DNA of 64,000 nucleotides from Saccharopolyspora aridisoli (GTDB lineage Bacteria; Actinomycetota; Actinomycetes; Mycobacteriales; Pseudonocardiaceae): positions 141,110-205,109 of the forward strand of contig NZ_SMKV01000008.1 in NCBI RefSeq assembly GCF_004348445.1. The letters are read 5' to 3'. Below the pieces are notes generated by a model. That model had not been told where the DNA came from. It saw only the letters and a list, made by a program, of their open reading frames with translations, and searched no databases. Positions 44,335 through 59,784 of this stretch are shown in pieces (the stretch's first letter is position 1; each line of letters starts with the position of its first letter). A program made the translations under genes and the position numbers.

Positions 44335-45437
44335 TGCTCACCCGTCGAGCCCGATTCCAGATCATCGGCTTCGTGCTGATCGCGCTGATCGGTTGCAGCT
44401 ACGCAGGGTTCAAGTACGCCGGCCTGGACCGCCTGTTCGGCAACCGCGGCTACGAGGTGGCGCTCAACCTGGCCAGCACCGGTGGTGTCTTCGAGAACGC
44501 GGAGGTCACCTACCGGGGCGTGCCGATCGGCCGGGTCGGCGAGCTCAAGCTGACCGACGACGGCGTCCAGGTGCCGCTGGACATCGAGGAGAACGCGCCG
44601 GCGATCCCGTCCGACGTGGAGGCCGTGGTCACCAACCGGTCCGCGGTCGGTGAGCAGTACGTGGACCTGCGTCCCAAGCAGAACGAGGGCCCGTACCTCC
44701 GAGAGGGCTCGGTCATAGCCGAATCCCGCACCACCACGCCGCTGCCGGTCCAGGACCTGATGATGAACCTGGACTCGTTCGCCAACTCGGTGCCGCAGGA
44801 CTCGCTGCGCACCGTCGTCAGCGAGCTGGGCACCGCCTTCCGCGACAACGGCGGCCACCTGCAGACGATCCTGGACACCTCGCGGGAGTTCACCACGCAG
44901 GCGCAGAACCACCTGCCGCAGACGGTGCAGCTGCTGGAGGACGGCAAGACCGTGCTGGCGACGCAGAACGACCAGGGCTCGGCGATCAAGTCCTTCAGCA
45001 AGGACCTGAACCTGCTGTCGCAGTCGCTGGAACGCTCCGACGGCGACCTGCGCGGCGTCATCCGGAAGGCGCCGCCCGCTGCGGTGCAGCTGTCCGGCCT
45101 GATCGAGGACAACCCCCGGATCGGGCCGCTGCTGGCCAACCTGACCACGACCGCGAAGCTGCTGTCGTCGCACACCGACGGCATGGAGCAGCTCTTCGTC
45201 AGCTACCCGGCTCAGGTCGCGGTCTCCAACACGGTCGTCCCCGGGGATGGCACCGCTCATTTCGGACTGGTTCTCAACATGTTCCACCCGATGCCGTGTA
45301 CCAAGGGGTACGAGGGAACACCCGAACGGACGGGTACCGACATGTCGCCGGTCCCGCTCAACAAGGACGCGCACTGCGCGGAGCCTCCGGGCAGTCCGAC
45401 CTCAGTGCGCGGCGCGCAGAACGCACCCGGGCAGTAA
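44334..45437 (+). CDS. MCE-family protein, MceF position
   Basis: The protein (367 aa) has an anchor at ~8-28 (FQIIGFVLIALIGCSYAGF), an MCE domain (STGGVFENAEVTYRGVPIGR, NRSAVGEQYVDLRP) and a helical tunnel region to ~300, then a Cys-containing tail. It overlaps mceE by one base. The Mce-associated genes follow after 12 bp. Confidence 0.92.
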   Translation: MLTRRARFQIIGFVLIALIGCSYAGFKYAGLDRLFGNRGYEVALNLASTGGVFENAEVTYRGVPIGRVGELKLTDDGVQVPLDIEENAPAIPSDVEAVVTNRSAVGEQYVDLRPKQNEGPYLREGSVIAESRTTTPLPVQDLMMNLDSFANSVPQDSLRTVVSELGTAFRDNGGHLQTILDTSREFTTQAQNHLPQTVQLLEDGKTVLATQNDQGSAIKSFSKDLNLLSQSLERSDGDLRGVIRKAPPAAVQLSGLIEDNPRIGPLLANLTTTAKLLSSHTDGMEQLFVSYPAQVAVSNTVVPGDGTAHFGLVLNMFHPMPCTKGYEGTPERTGTDMSPVPLNKDAHCAEPPGSPTSVRGAQNAPGQ

Positions 45438-45449
45438 GAGAGGCAACAC

Positions 45450-45968
45450 GTGACCGTTCAAGCCGACACCGCTCGCCGGCGGCACAAGCTGTCGCTGGTG
45501 CTGTTCGTGGTGAGCCTGGTGTGCGCCCTGGTCCTCGGGGTGCTGTGGGTGCTGGCCAGCAACAACTCGTCGGTGGCCTACGCGGCGACGCGTGATGAGG
45601 CGCTGCAGCAGGGCCAAGAAGCGATCGTCAACTTCAACTCGCTGGACCACAAGGACATCGACCGCGGTCTGCAGCGGTGGGAGGACAACTCCACCGGTGC
45701 GCTGCGGGACGAGGTCCGGAAGGGCCGCAAGGACTACGCCACCCGCATCCAGCAGGCCAAGAGCAGCACCACCGCTCGCGTGCTGGACGCGGGCATCGTC
45801 GAGCTCGACGAGAACGCGGGCAAGGCCCGGATGATCGCGGTCGTGCAGATCACGGTCACCGTGGAGGGCCAGCCCCCGGCCAACAAGCAGGATCGCTACC
45901 AGGCAGAACTCACGCGTGAGGGCGACGTCTGGAAGATCAGCGGACTGGGCACCGTCCCGGTCGGCTGA
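45450..45968 (+). CDS. Mce-associated membrane protein 1
   Basis: The protein (172 aa, GTG start) has one membrane helix (LSLVLFVVSLVCALVLGVLW) and an exported NTF2-like domain of ~125 residues (RDEALQQGQEAIVNFNSLDH; GDVWKISGLGTVPVG). Proteins of this type (Mas/Mam) follow mce operons and stabilise the Mce complex. It is 12 bp after mceF. Confidence 0.85.
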   Translation: MTVQADTARRRHKLSLVLFVVSLVCALVLGVLWVLASNNSSVAYAATRDEALQQGQEAIVNFNSLDHKDIDRGLQRWEDNSTGALRDEVRKGRKDYATRIQQAKSSTTARVLDAGIVELDENAGKARMIAVVQITVTVEGQPPANKQDRYQAELTREGDVWKISGLGTVPVG

Positions 45969-46005
45969 ACGGCGAGACCCGAAAGCGATTCGAGGAGTAC
46001 AGCCA

Positions 46006-46923
46006 GTGCCTACCAACCGCCGTTCCGGCACGAACCGGCAGCCAGCGGCACGCCGGCCGAAGGTGGCCGGCCTGCGCAAGCGCCCCACTTCGCCCGCCTC
46101 CTCCGAGGAGACGGCGAAGCCGGAGGAAGAGGACCAGGTCAACGGCACTGCGGTGACCGAGCAGCCGGAGGCTGCGGAGCCTGCGGCCGCCGAGCCGGAG
46201 CCTGCTGAGCCGGAGGCTGCGAAACCTGCGGCCGCTGAGCCGGAGACAGCCGAGAGCGAGGCGGCTGAGCCCGACGCCGCTGAGCCGGAACAGCAGGTCA
46301 GCGAGGCTGTCGCGGCCGACGAGCGGTCATCCGAGGCGGAGTCGTCCGCCTCGGAGCCGAAGAGGACCGAGACCGAGGATGCCGAGCCCGAGAGCTCGAA
46401 GTCCGAGGTCGCGGAGTCCGGCGAGGCCGGCAAGCCGTGGGTGCTGTGGGGCGTGACGGCGCTGCTGTTCGCGCTGGCGATCTTCTTCGGTGTCTCGGCC
46501 TACACGACCTACAACACCGGCCCTGCCGCGAACGAGGCGTTGACCTCGGCGGGCGCGACCAGCGAGGTCAACGGCCAGGTCAGCGACGGGATCGAGAAGC
46601 TCTTCTCCTACGACTTCAACGACACGGCCAAGACCGAGAACGCCGCCAAGGACCTCCTGGTCGGCCCGGCGGTGCAGAAGTACGACGAGCTGTTCGCCCT
46701 GGTCAAGCAGCAGGCGCCGCAGCAGCAGCTGATCGTCACCACCACGGTGAAGAACAGCGCGGTGACGCGTCTGGAAGGCGACCGCGCCGAGGTCCTCATC
46801 TTCGTCGATCAGCACGCGATGCGCGCCAACACCGGTGAGTCCAACATCGGCCCCGCCCAGCTCTCGGTCAGCGCCGAGAAGCAGGGCGACAAGTGGAAGA
46901 TCACCCAGCTCACGCTGCGCTGA
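46006..46923 (+). CDS. Mce-associated membrane protein 2 with acidic low-complexity N-terminus
   Basis: The protein (305 aa, GTG 46006) has a basic start (TNRRSGTNRQPAARRPKVAG), then ~110 residues of Glu/Ala/Pro/Ser-rich sequence with repeating AAEPE/AEPEAAE units, one membrane helix (WVLWGVTALLFALAIFFGV) and an exported domain similar in layout to the preceding gene (VNGQVSDGIEKLFSYDFNDT; QGDKWKITQLTLR). It closes the mce operon and is convergent with the CHAT gene. Confidence 0.83.
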   Translation: MPTNRRSGTNRQPAARRPKVAGLRKRPTSPASSEETAKPEEEDQVNGTAVTEQPEAAEPAAAEPEPAEPEAAKPAAAEPETAESEAAEPDAAEPEQQVSEAVAADERSSEAESSASEPKRTETEDAEPESSKSEVAESGEAGKPWVLWGVTALLFALAIFFGVSAYTTYNTGPAANEALTSAGATSEVNGQVSDGIEKLFSYDFNDTAKTENAAKDLLVGPAVQKYDELFALVKQQAPQQQLIVTTTVKNSAVTRLEGDRAEVLIFVDQHAMRANTGESNIGPAQLSVSAEKQGDKWKITQLTLR

Positions 46924-46937
46924 TCCCGGCATTGCAC

Positions 46938-46976
46938 GACGAGGGCGGTTCTGGTCGGACCAGGACCGCCCTCGTC
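46938..46976. terminator. Bidirectional terminator between mce operon and CHAT gene
   Basis: A 12-bp perfect stem (GACGAGGGCGGT at 46938-46949; complement 46965-46976) capped by an inner 6-bp stem CTGGTC/GACCAG, in the gap between two convergent genes. Confidence 0.8.
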
Positions 46977-46991
46977 GCAGCAGCCGCTCCC

Positions 46992-49900
46992 TCAGGGACC
47001 GACGTGGATGTGGGCGCTCCAGGTCGCGTGGTCGTTCGGACGGGCGTTGCGGAGCTCCCGGGCCGCGTTGTGCAGCGCGTAGGCGGCACCGTCGGTTCCG
47101 TACCCGCGCTGCCCGAACACCTCCGAGTAGAAGTCCGCGTGCGCCTCGACCGCGCTGCTCACGTCGACTTCCCACAGGGTGCCGATGACGTGGGTGAACC
47201 CGGCGAACCCCAGCGCCGAGGCCAGCGACAGCGCAGCCGCGCACGGATGATCGGCCGCGGTCGCGACCTGACCCAGGTAGCAGAACTCCGCCTTGTCCAA
47301 CGCGACCTGCCCCAGCTCGACCAGGCCGAGCGGCCGCTGGCCGTCGCGGTCCAGCAGCATCCCGGCGGCGGGCTGGGCGGGGAACTGCGAGCTCGGCTCG
47401 CAGATGTGCACCCACGGGTAGTTCGGCAGCATCCGCAGCACGTCGGTCGCGCTGGCGCTCTCGGTGGAGATGATCTCCGCGCTCGGCCAGTGCTGGGCCA
47501 GCACCTGGTTCTGCGGCGGGAGCTCGCGCGAGACCTGCTCGGCCGATCCGGCCGCCACCAGCGCGTCGCCTTCCGGCACGGGCCGGGTGCGGGCGCGCAG
47601 CAGGCAACCGAGCGTCGGCGTGTGCGACGAGACGACGCGATCCAGCGCCGAGGCGCCGGCATGCGCCGTCGCGGAGTGCAGCGGCAGGTAGGCCGACGCG
47701 CCGAAAGCGCTCCACCAGACCCGGGGCCAGCGCGCGCCCGCGGCAGGTGTGTTGAGGTATCCCATCCGGTCCAGCACCGGGCGCACCAGTCGTACCCACG
47801 TCCAGTCCAGCACCTCGGCCATCGACGCGTGGTCGTCCTGCTGCGCAGCGGTCAGCAGCGCGAGGGCCTGCTCACCAGCCTTCTCCGGGGTGGCGTGCGG
47901 GATGGGCACGGTCAGCACCCGACCGCCGAAGATCACCAGCACGTCCGAGCGGTACCGGCTGAGGTTGACGATCGCCACCGACCCGTCGCCGCCGACACCG
48001 CTGAGCTCGGAGAACGGCTGGACCCGCAGGTGCGTCGGCTGGACTTCGCGGACCTCGTTGATCAGCACCGCCCAGGCCTCGGCCAGCCGCATGCGGTCGT
48101 CGGTGTCGCCCAGGTCGGGGTCCTCGGCCGGGCGGTCCAGCAACCGCCGCAGCCGCACGATCTCGTTGGCGAGGTCGGGGTGCTCGCGGTGCAGCGAGCC
48201 GAGCTCGCCGCCGCTGGGCAGGAAGTCCGCCAGGATCGCCGACCTGCCGTGCTCGATGAGCTCCACGGCCTTGTCCGGCTCGCCGGCCTCGATGGCGCTG
48301 GCCGCTGCGTCGGCCACGATCGATGCCCAGCGCTGCTGCGCGCTCGGGGAGGCCACGACCCGCTTGCCGCGGGTCATCAGCGGCAGCAGCTCGACGGCGG
48401 TGGTGAACGACTCCAGCGCCTCCGACCAGCGCTGCTCCTGAGCGCTGATGCGTCCGGCCAGCGCGGCTGCCCGAAGCCGCTGCTCGGCGGGCGCGTTGAT
48501 CTGGGTGGCAGCCTCGGTGAGCACCTTGCGCGCCCAGCGGTGGTACCGGCGACGACCGGTGCGCTGGTGAAGCGCCTGCAGCGCCCGGCCGAGCTGGATG
48601 GACACCGCCGCCCGCCCGGGAGTGGTGTCCGGCATCCCGATGAGCGCCTGGTCGAACAGCTCGATCGCTGTCTCCACGTCCTGCGCGCGCCCGGCCCGCT
48701 GGAACCGGTGCGCCAGCACCGCGCCCAGCTGCACCCACGCGATGTGCTGTGTCTGGGAGTCCGAGGCCTTCGCCGCCTCGCGGGCCAGTTCGCCCGCGCG
48801 GTCCAGGTCGTCGCGGTTCTCGACGTGCTCGTAGCGCACCAGCAGGCTCGTGATGAGCGCGGTGATCATCCGCGCGCGCTGGGAGGGAGCGGCGGCCTCG
48901 ACCGACGCTTCGCCCGCGGTGACCGCGGTGTCCAGCGCCTTGACCTCGCCACCGTGCATGAAGTGCCTGCGCAGCAGGATCGCGTACCCGCCGAGTGCGA
49001 GCGAGCGGTGGGTGTCCTCGTTGGCCAGCGCCCGCACGGCCGGCGTGATCGGGCGCAGGACCCGGCGCAGCTGGCCGGACTCACCGGTGGCGTCGACGTG
49101 CTCGGCGGTGGCGACGGACAACTGCCAAACGGCCAGGCCCAGCTGCGGGTTCCCGCCTTCGAGGACGCCGAGGACGCCGATCAGCTCGTTGATCGCGGAG
49201 TTGAGGTCGGTGAGGTCACCGTTGCGCTGGAAGCGCAGCCGCAGCGCCTCGGCGTACCGGCACAGCCCGCCGCGGCGGGCGTCGCCGTCGGGCAGCGCAC
49301 CCGATCCGGCCGAGAGGTGCTTGATCGCCTCGTCGAGGTCGTCCTGGTCGCCGTTGCGCTGGTAGCGGCGCATCAGCGCGCCCCCGAGGTTGATCAGCAG
49401 CTCGGAGGTGGTGGCGTCGCTAGCCGGGGAGATCCGCGCGGCTTCCCGGAAGACCGAGATGGATTCCACGTCGGATTCCGCCGAGTCCGCGAGCTGGGCG
49501 TGCAACTTCAGCGCGTTGGCCAGCCGCAGCAGCACCATGGGGCGCCGCTGGTCGCGCTTGGGGGTGATCTCGACGGCTTCGCGCGCGACGTGCGCGCTGT
49601 CAGCGGCGAACTGGGCCTGACCGGTCTTGCCCGCGAGGTCGGTGAGGGCCAGCGCGAGGTTGCAGTAGTAGAGGATGCGGTCGCGGTCGCCGGAGTGCGC
49701 GGAGTTCGTCGCCGCTCGGTAGTAGCCGATGGCGTCTTCGAGGTCGGCGAGCTCGCGGCTGCGCACGTAGGTCAGCTGGACGGCGCTGCCGAGGTTGTTG
49801 AGCACGCCCGCTCGGGCGGGGTCGTCCTCGCGCAGCACGCCCGCGGTGGTGCGGAAGACCTCGGTGACCCACTGCAGATTGCTGAAGTCGAGCGTGGTGA

Positions 49901-50234
49901 CGATCTGGTTCATCGCCGCGATCGCGTCGGCGTAGCGCTGCTCGGCGCTGCGGCGCTCGGTGCCCCCGGGCCTGGCGACCGCGCTGTTCCCACCGGTGGC
50001 AGGGCCGCCGCTGCCGGGTCCGCCACCGAAGCCGGGGTTGGTGCCGGTGCCGGGGTTGGTGCCGGTGTGCGGGCCGCCGGGTCGCGCGTCGGGGCTGTCC
50101 GCGGTGGCCTGGCCGTCGTCCTCCGGCGCGAACCAACTGGATTGAGGGGGTTGAGGGCCGCTCTGGTCCTTGCCTCCGGTCCAACGCTGCAGCCCGCGGA
50201 ACCGCTCGCTCGCGCGGCGTGCATCGTCTGTCAT
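46992..50234 (-). CDS. TPR-CHAT protein with probably inactive protease domain
   Basis: The protein (1080 aa) has a Gly/Pro-rich N-terminus (to ~75), a long array of TPR-like helices (~85-720; for example GEASVEAAAPSQRARMITAL) and a C-terminal CHAT domain (~800-1080). CHAT enzymes are caspase-like proteases using His and Cys. Compared with the usual HFACHG and FLSACHTA motifs, this protein reads WVHICEPS (near residue 940) and YLGQVATA (near 988), so both catalytic positions look substituted, while the fold motif THVIGTLWEVD (near 1015) is kept. It may therefore be a scaffold or sensor. ATG 50234 follows AGGAGA. It is convergent with the mce operon. Confidence 0.85.
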   Translation of the reverse strand: MTDDARRASERFRGLQRWTGGKDQSGPQPPQSSWFAPEDDGQATADSPDARPGGPHTGTNPGTGTNPGFGGGPGSGGPATGGNSAVARPGGTERRSAEQRYADAIAAMNQIVTTLDFSNLQWVTEVFRTTAGVLREDDPARAGVLNNLGSAVQLTYVRSRELADLEDAIGYYRAATNSAHSGDRDRILYYCNLALALTDLAGKTGQAQFAADSAHVAREAVEITPKRDQRRPMVLLRLANALKLHAQLADSAESDVESISVFREAARISPASDATTSELLINLGGALMRRYQRNGDQDDLDEAIKHLSAGSGALPDGDARRGGLCRYAEALRLRFQRNGDLTDLNSAINELIGVLGVLEGGNPQLGLAVWQLSVATAEHVDATGESGQLRRVLRPITPAVRALANEDTHRSLALGGYAILLRRHFMHGGEVKALDTAVTAGEASVEAAAPSQRARMITALITSLLVRYEHVENRDDLDRAGELAREAAKASDSQTQHIAWVQLGAVLAHRFQRAGRAQDVETAIELFDQALIGMPDTTPGRAAVSIQLGRALQALHQRTGRRRYHRWARKVLTEAATQINAPAEQRLRAAALAGRISAQEQRWSEALESFTTAVELLPLMTRGKRVVASPSAQQRWASIVADAAASAIEAGEPDKAVELIEHGRSAILADFLPSGGELGSLHREHPDLANEIVRLRRLLDRPAEDPDLGDTDDRMRLAEAWAVLINEVREVQPTHLRVQPFSELSGVGGDGSVAIVNLSRYRSDVLVIFGGRVLTVPIPHATPEKAGEQALALLTAAQQDDHASMAEVLDWTWVRLVRPVLDRMGYLNTPAAGARWPRVWWSAFGASAYLPLHSATAHAGASALDRVVSSHTPTLGCLLRARTRPVPEGDALVAAGSAEQVSRELPPQNQVLAQHWPSAEIISTESASATDVLRMLPNYPWVHICEPSSQFPAQPAAGMLLDRDGQRPLGLVELGQVALDKAEFCYLGQVATAADHPCAAALSLASALGFAGFTHVIGTLWEVDVSSAVEAHADFYSEVFGQRGYGTDGAAYALHNAARELRNARPNDHATWSAHIHVGP

Positions 50235-51142
50235 CGGTCGTTTCTCCTGTGGCCTGCCGGGCACCGGTCGGGGAAGCCGGTGGTCGTCTCACGTTACCGG
50301 CGGAGGTATCTGTCGAGTAGCCCATGTGTTACTAGGTGGGATCGCCACAGAGGTGACGCGTCCCCCCGTTGGATGTAATTGCTGAGCTTCGGTTGGTGAA
50401 ACTACTAGCTCTGCGCGACGGCATCAGCCCCATAGGGGAAGGTTTGCGGCATCTTGGGGTCTCGATGTGGTCAAGCCGCGTCGACGGTCGCCCGGAGTCG
50501 AAGTGAAGCCTCGGAGCGTTACGACGTTCGGGTGGCGGCCGTCCAGGTCACAACACCTGCCACCACTCAACGTAGTCGATCATGAACGGGCGTTTCCAGA
50601 TTCCCGATCTCGTCGAGTGGTCTCGGGTGGTCCCGATAAATGGTCTGGGCCAATCCTTTCAAGATCGCGACACCGACGCTTCGAAATGTCGCGCCCGAGT
50701 TCTGGCTGATTCCACTCAGGGCGCGTGCGAATTGGGGCTCATGGGGCCTGTGGGAATTGTGTGGCGTGCGTCGCGGAAGTGACACGCCGACAGTGAATGA
50801 CCACTTTAAGGTGAAGTTCGCCCGCGTCGAGGCGGTCCCGGGCGGTCTCGGTGCGCCCGCGGGCGCGCCGGAAGCGCGTTCCGGGGTCCCTGCACCGTAG
50901 CCCGAAGGGAGTTCCTGAACGGATGTCAAGAGCCGATCGGACGGGTTCGCCGAGGGCGTGAAGGAACTGCCTCATGTGCTGATCAAAAGGCCCTGACCAG
51001 GTTGAACAAGCCCCTCGGTGATCACGCGAGGTGATCGTGTCTTCCGCCACGAGAGTGATCGATCGGTGATCTCTTGACTGAAAGCGCGCGCGGGTTCACT
51101 CTGGTCCTCAACGCGGGGCTGGGCCGCCATCGGTGGGCCCCC
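50235..51142. other. Long non-coding stretch upstream of rpoB
   Basis: Nearly 0.9 kb between the divergent CHAT gene and the rpoB promoter without a convincing gene; its composition is less GC-rich than its surroundings and the short open frames lack recognisable products. An interrupted palindrome GATCAC/GTGATC lies near 51020-51036. No RNA gene was recognised. Confidence 0.5.
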
Positions 51143-51171
51143 TCGACAGCTGGCGTCCTTCCGGCTAGACT
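51143..51171 (+). promoter_or_regulatory. Probable rpoB promoter
   Basis: TCGACA (51143-51148), 17-nt spacer, TAGACT (51166-51171), followed by CTGCTACTTTGCGCTGCCC. Transcription would start near 51178, giving a ~158-nt leader before the TTG start of rpoB. The same kind of TAGACT box is typical of actinomycete rpoB. Confidence 0.65.
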
Positions 51172-51335
51172 GCTACTTTGCGCTGCCCTCCTATTGGTCT
51201 GCCCGCACTGGACCGTAGGATGGTCGGCGCCATTGCACCCTTGACAGCTGTGCTAGTGATTTGCGCGCTTGCCTGACGCGCGCTTCTCGCCGTGAGCATG
51301 GCTGTAGCCAGTTCAGAGTCCCGGAAGGACGCATC

Positions 51336-54830
<3,495 letters not shown>

Positions 54831-54837
54831 CCCTCGC

Positions 54838-54871
54838 CGCCGGCCCGCGGGCCTAGTCCCGCGGGCCGGCG
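54838..54871. repeat. Inverted repeat between rpoB and rpoC
   Basis: A perfect 14-bp stem (CGCCGGCCCGCGGG at 54838-54851; complement 54858-54871) with a 6-nt loop, no T-tract, 7 bp after the rpoB stop. It may be an mRNA processing or pausing hairpin rather than a terminator, since rpoC must be read through. Confidence 0.7.
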
Positions 54872-54946
54872 ACCGACCCAACCTGGCACTTGCTTCAACC
54901 GGTGGCACCGGGAGAGGCACCATTCGACCAAGGGAGAAGACCCGAC

Positions 54947-58858
<3,912 letters not shown>

Positions 58859-58874
58859 GGTCCGAAGTGATCAG

Positions 58875-58909
58875 GCGCCCCCTGCCCGACTCCTCCGGGC
58901 AGGGGGCGC
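58875..58909 (+). terminator. Terminator after rpoC
   Basis: A perfect 14-bp stem (GCGCCCCCTGCCCG at 58875-58888; complement 58896-58909) with a 7-nt loop, 16 bp after the rpoC stop, followed by TTCC. Confidence 0.85.
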
Positions 58910-58957
58910 TTCCATCGCATCAACCGATGTTCGTCGTGGTGTTGTTGTGCGCTATTA

Positions 58958-59080
58958 CTAGTGCTGAGGTTCGTCCGCGGTGGCATCCGCGGGGGAGGAC
59001 TGCGCGTCGTAGTGGTCGGCGAGGGCTTCCGCCTCGATCTTGGGCATGGGGAGCGTCTGTTCAGCGGGGGCTGGACTCAT
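58958..59080 (-). CDS. Possible small protein (40 aa), unknown
   Basis: An ATG at 59080 opens MSPAPAEQTLPMPKIEAEAL followed by ADHYDAQSSPADATADEPQH. It is acidic with no membrane part. In its favour, TAACTT (59093-59088) ends 7 nt upstream, the leaderless pattern seen elsewhere in this window. Against it, it is short and matches no family I know. Confidence 0.3.
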   Translation of the reverse strand: MSPAPAEQTLPMPKIEAEALADHYDAQSSPADATADEPQH

Positions 59081-59146
59081 GCGACGGAAGTTAGTGCAGT
59101 CCATGGTCAAGCGGAACCTCTGGTGATCATTCCGTTGACTTTCGAG

Positions 59147-59183
59147 CATGAAGAAGCCCCTGCTGGGCAGGGGCTTCTTCATG
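59147..59183. terminator. Perfect 17-bp palindromic hairpin
   Basis: CATGAAGAAGCCCCTGC (59147-59163), loop TGG, and its exact complement (59167-59183). It lies 50 bp past the stop of the minus-strand gene at 59235 and can terminate transcription in both directions. No additional T-tract beyond the stem. Confidence 0.75.
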
Positions 59184-59234
59184 TCCAGGGGGCCATGCCT
59201 GGGAGGGGACCACGGCGCCCCGGGAGTCCTCGGG

Positions 59235-59714
59235 TCAGCCTTCGAGCTCGGCGAGGGCCTTGCGGACTCGTTCGACCTCGGCTTCGAGCTCGGCGAGCTT
59301 GGCCTCGTGCTGCTGACGGGCTTCGTTGATGACGCCCTCGATTGTCTCGGAGATCTCCGAGTTGAGCTCGGCGGCGGCCTTGGACACCGCGGCGGCCGCG
59401 ACCGGCAGGGCCTGCACGACGCGCTTGCCCTGGTGCAGCAGGTCGGCCTGCCACTCGCCGTCGGCGGTGCCGGTGACGGTGAGCGTGAGCTCGACGGTGC
59501 GGGTCTTCTTCGCGGTGCTCTTGCGGGTCTGGCGCTTCTTGGGCGCCTCAGCCTGAGCCTCGGAGGTCTCGGTGGCCGCCGGGGCCTGGGTTTCGGACAA
59601 GGGGGCCTCGGTCGCGACAGCGGAGGGCGCCGTGCTGTCCGCGCCGGTGTTCTCGGCCGGAGTGGTCTGGTCTTCGGTCAACTCTGTGCTCCTGTTTATC
59701 GCGGGAGGGGACAC
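59235..59714 (-). CDS. Conserved-looking hypothetical protein with C-terminal coiled coil
   Basis: The protein (159 aa) has an Ala/Thr/Glu-rich disordered N-terminus, a basic patch (APKKRQTRKSTAKKTR), a beta-rich middle (TVELTLTVTGTADGEWQADL, QGKRVVQALPV) and a C-terminal coiled coil (EARQQHEAKLAELEAEVERV). No catalytic motif, signal or membrane segment is visible. I do not recognise a named family with confidence. ATG 59714 is preceded by GGAG. Confidence 0.72.
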   Translation of the reverse strand: MSPPAINRSTELTEDQTTPAENTGADSTAPSAVATEAPLSETQAPAATETSEAQAEAPKKRQTRKSTAKKTRTVELTLTVTGTADGEWQADLLHQGKRVVQALPVAAAAVSKAAAELNSEISETIEGVINEARQQHEAKLAELEAEVERVRKALAELEG

Positions 59715-59784
59715 CAGAATAGAACAGGTGTTCCCCAGCTGTTGCAGTGGACACGCCGACGACGCGCAGTGTCGTCTGATCAGG

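Noticed and set aside
46893..50378. 1161-aa plus-strand frame opposite the CHAT gene
   Set aside because: Antisense shadow; the minus strand has TPR and CHAT motifs, an AGGAGA ribosome-binding site and correct third-base GC bias.
50567..50929. 120-aa minus-strand frame upstream of rpoB
   Set aside because: No ribosome-binding site, no homology by eye and poor codon bias.
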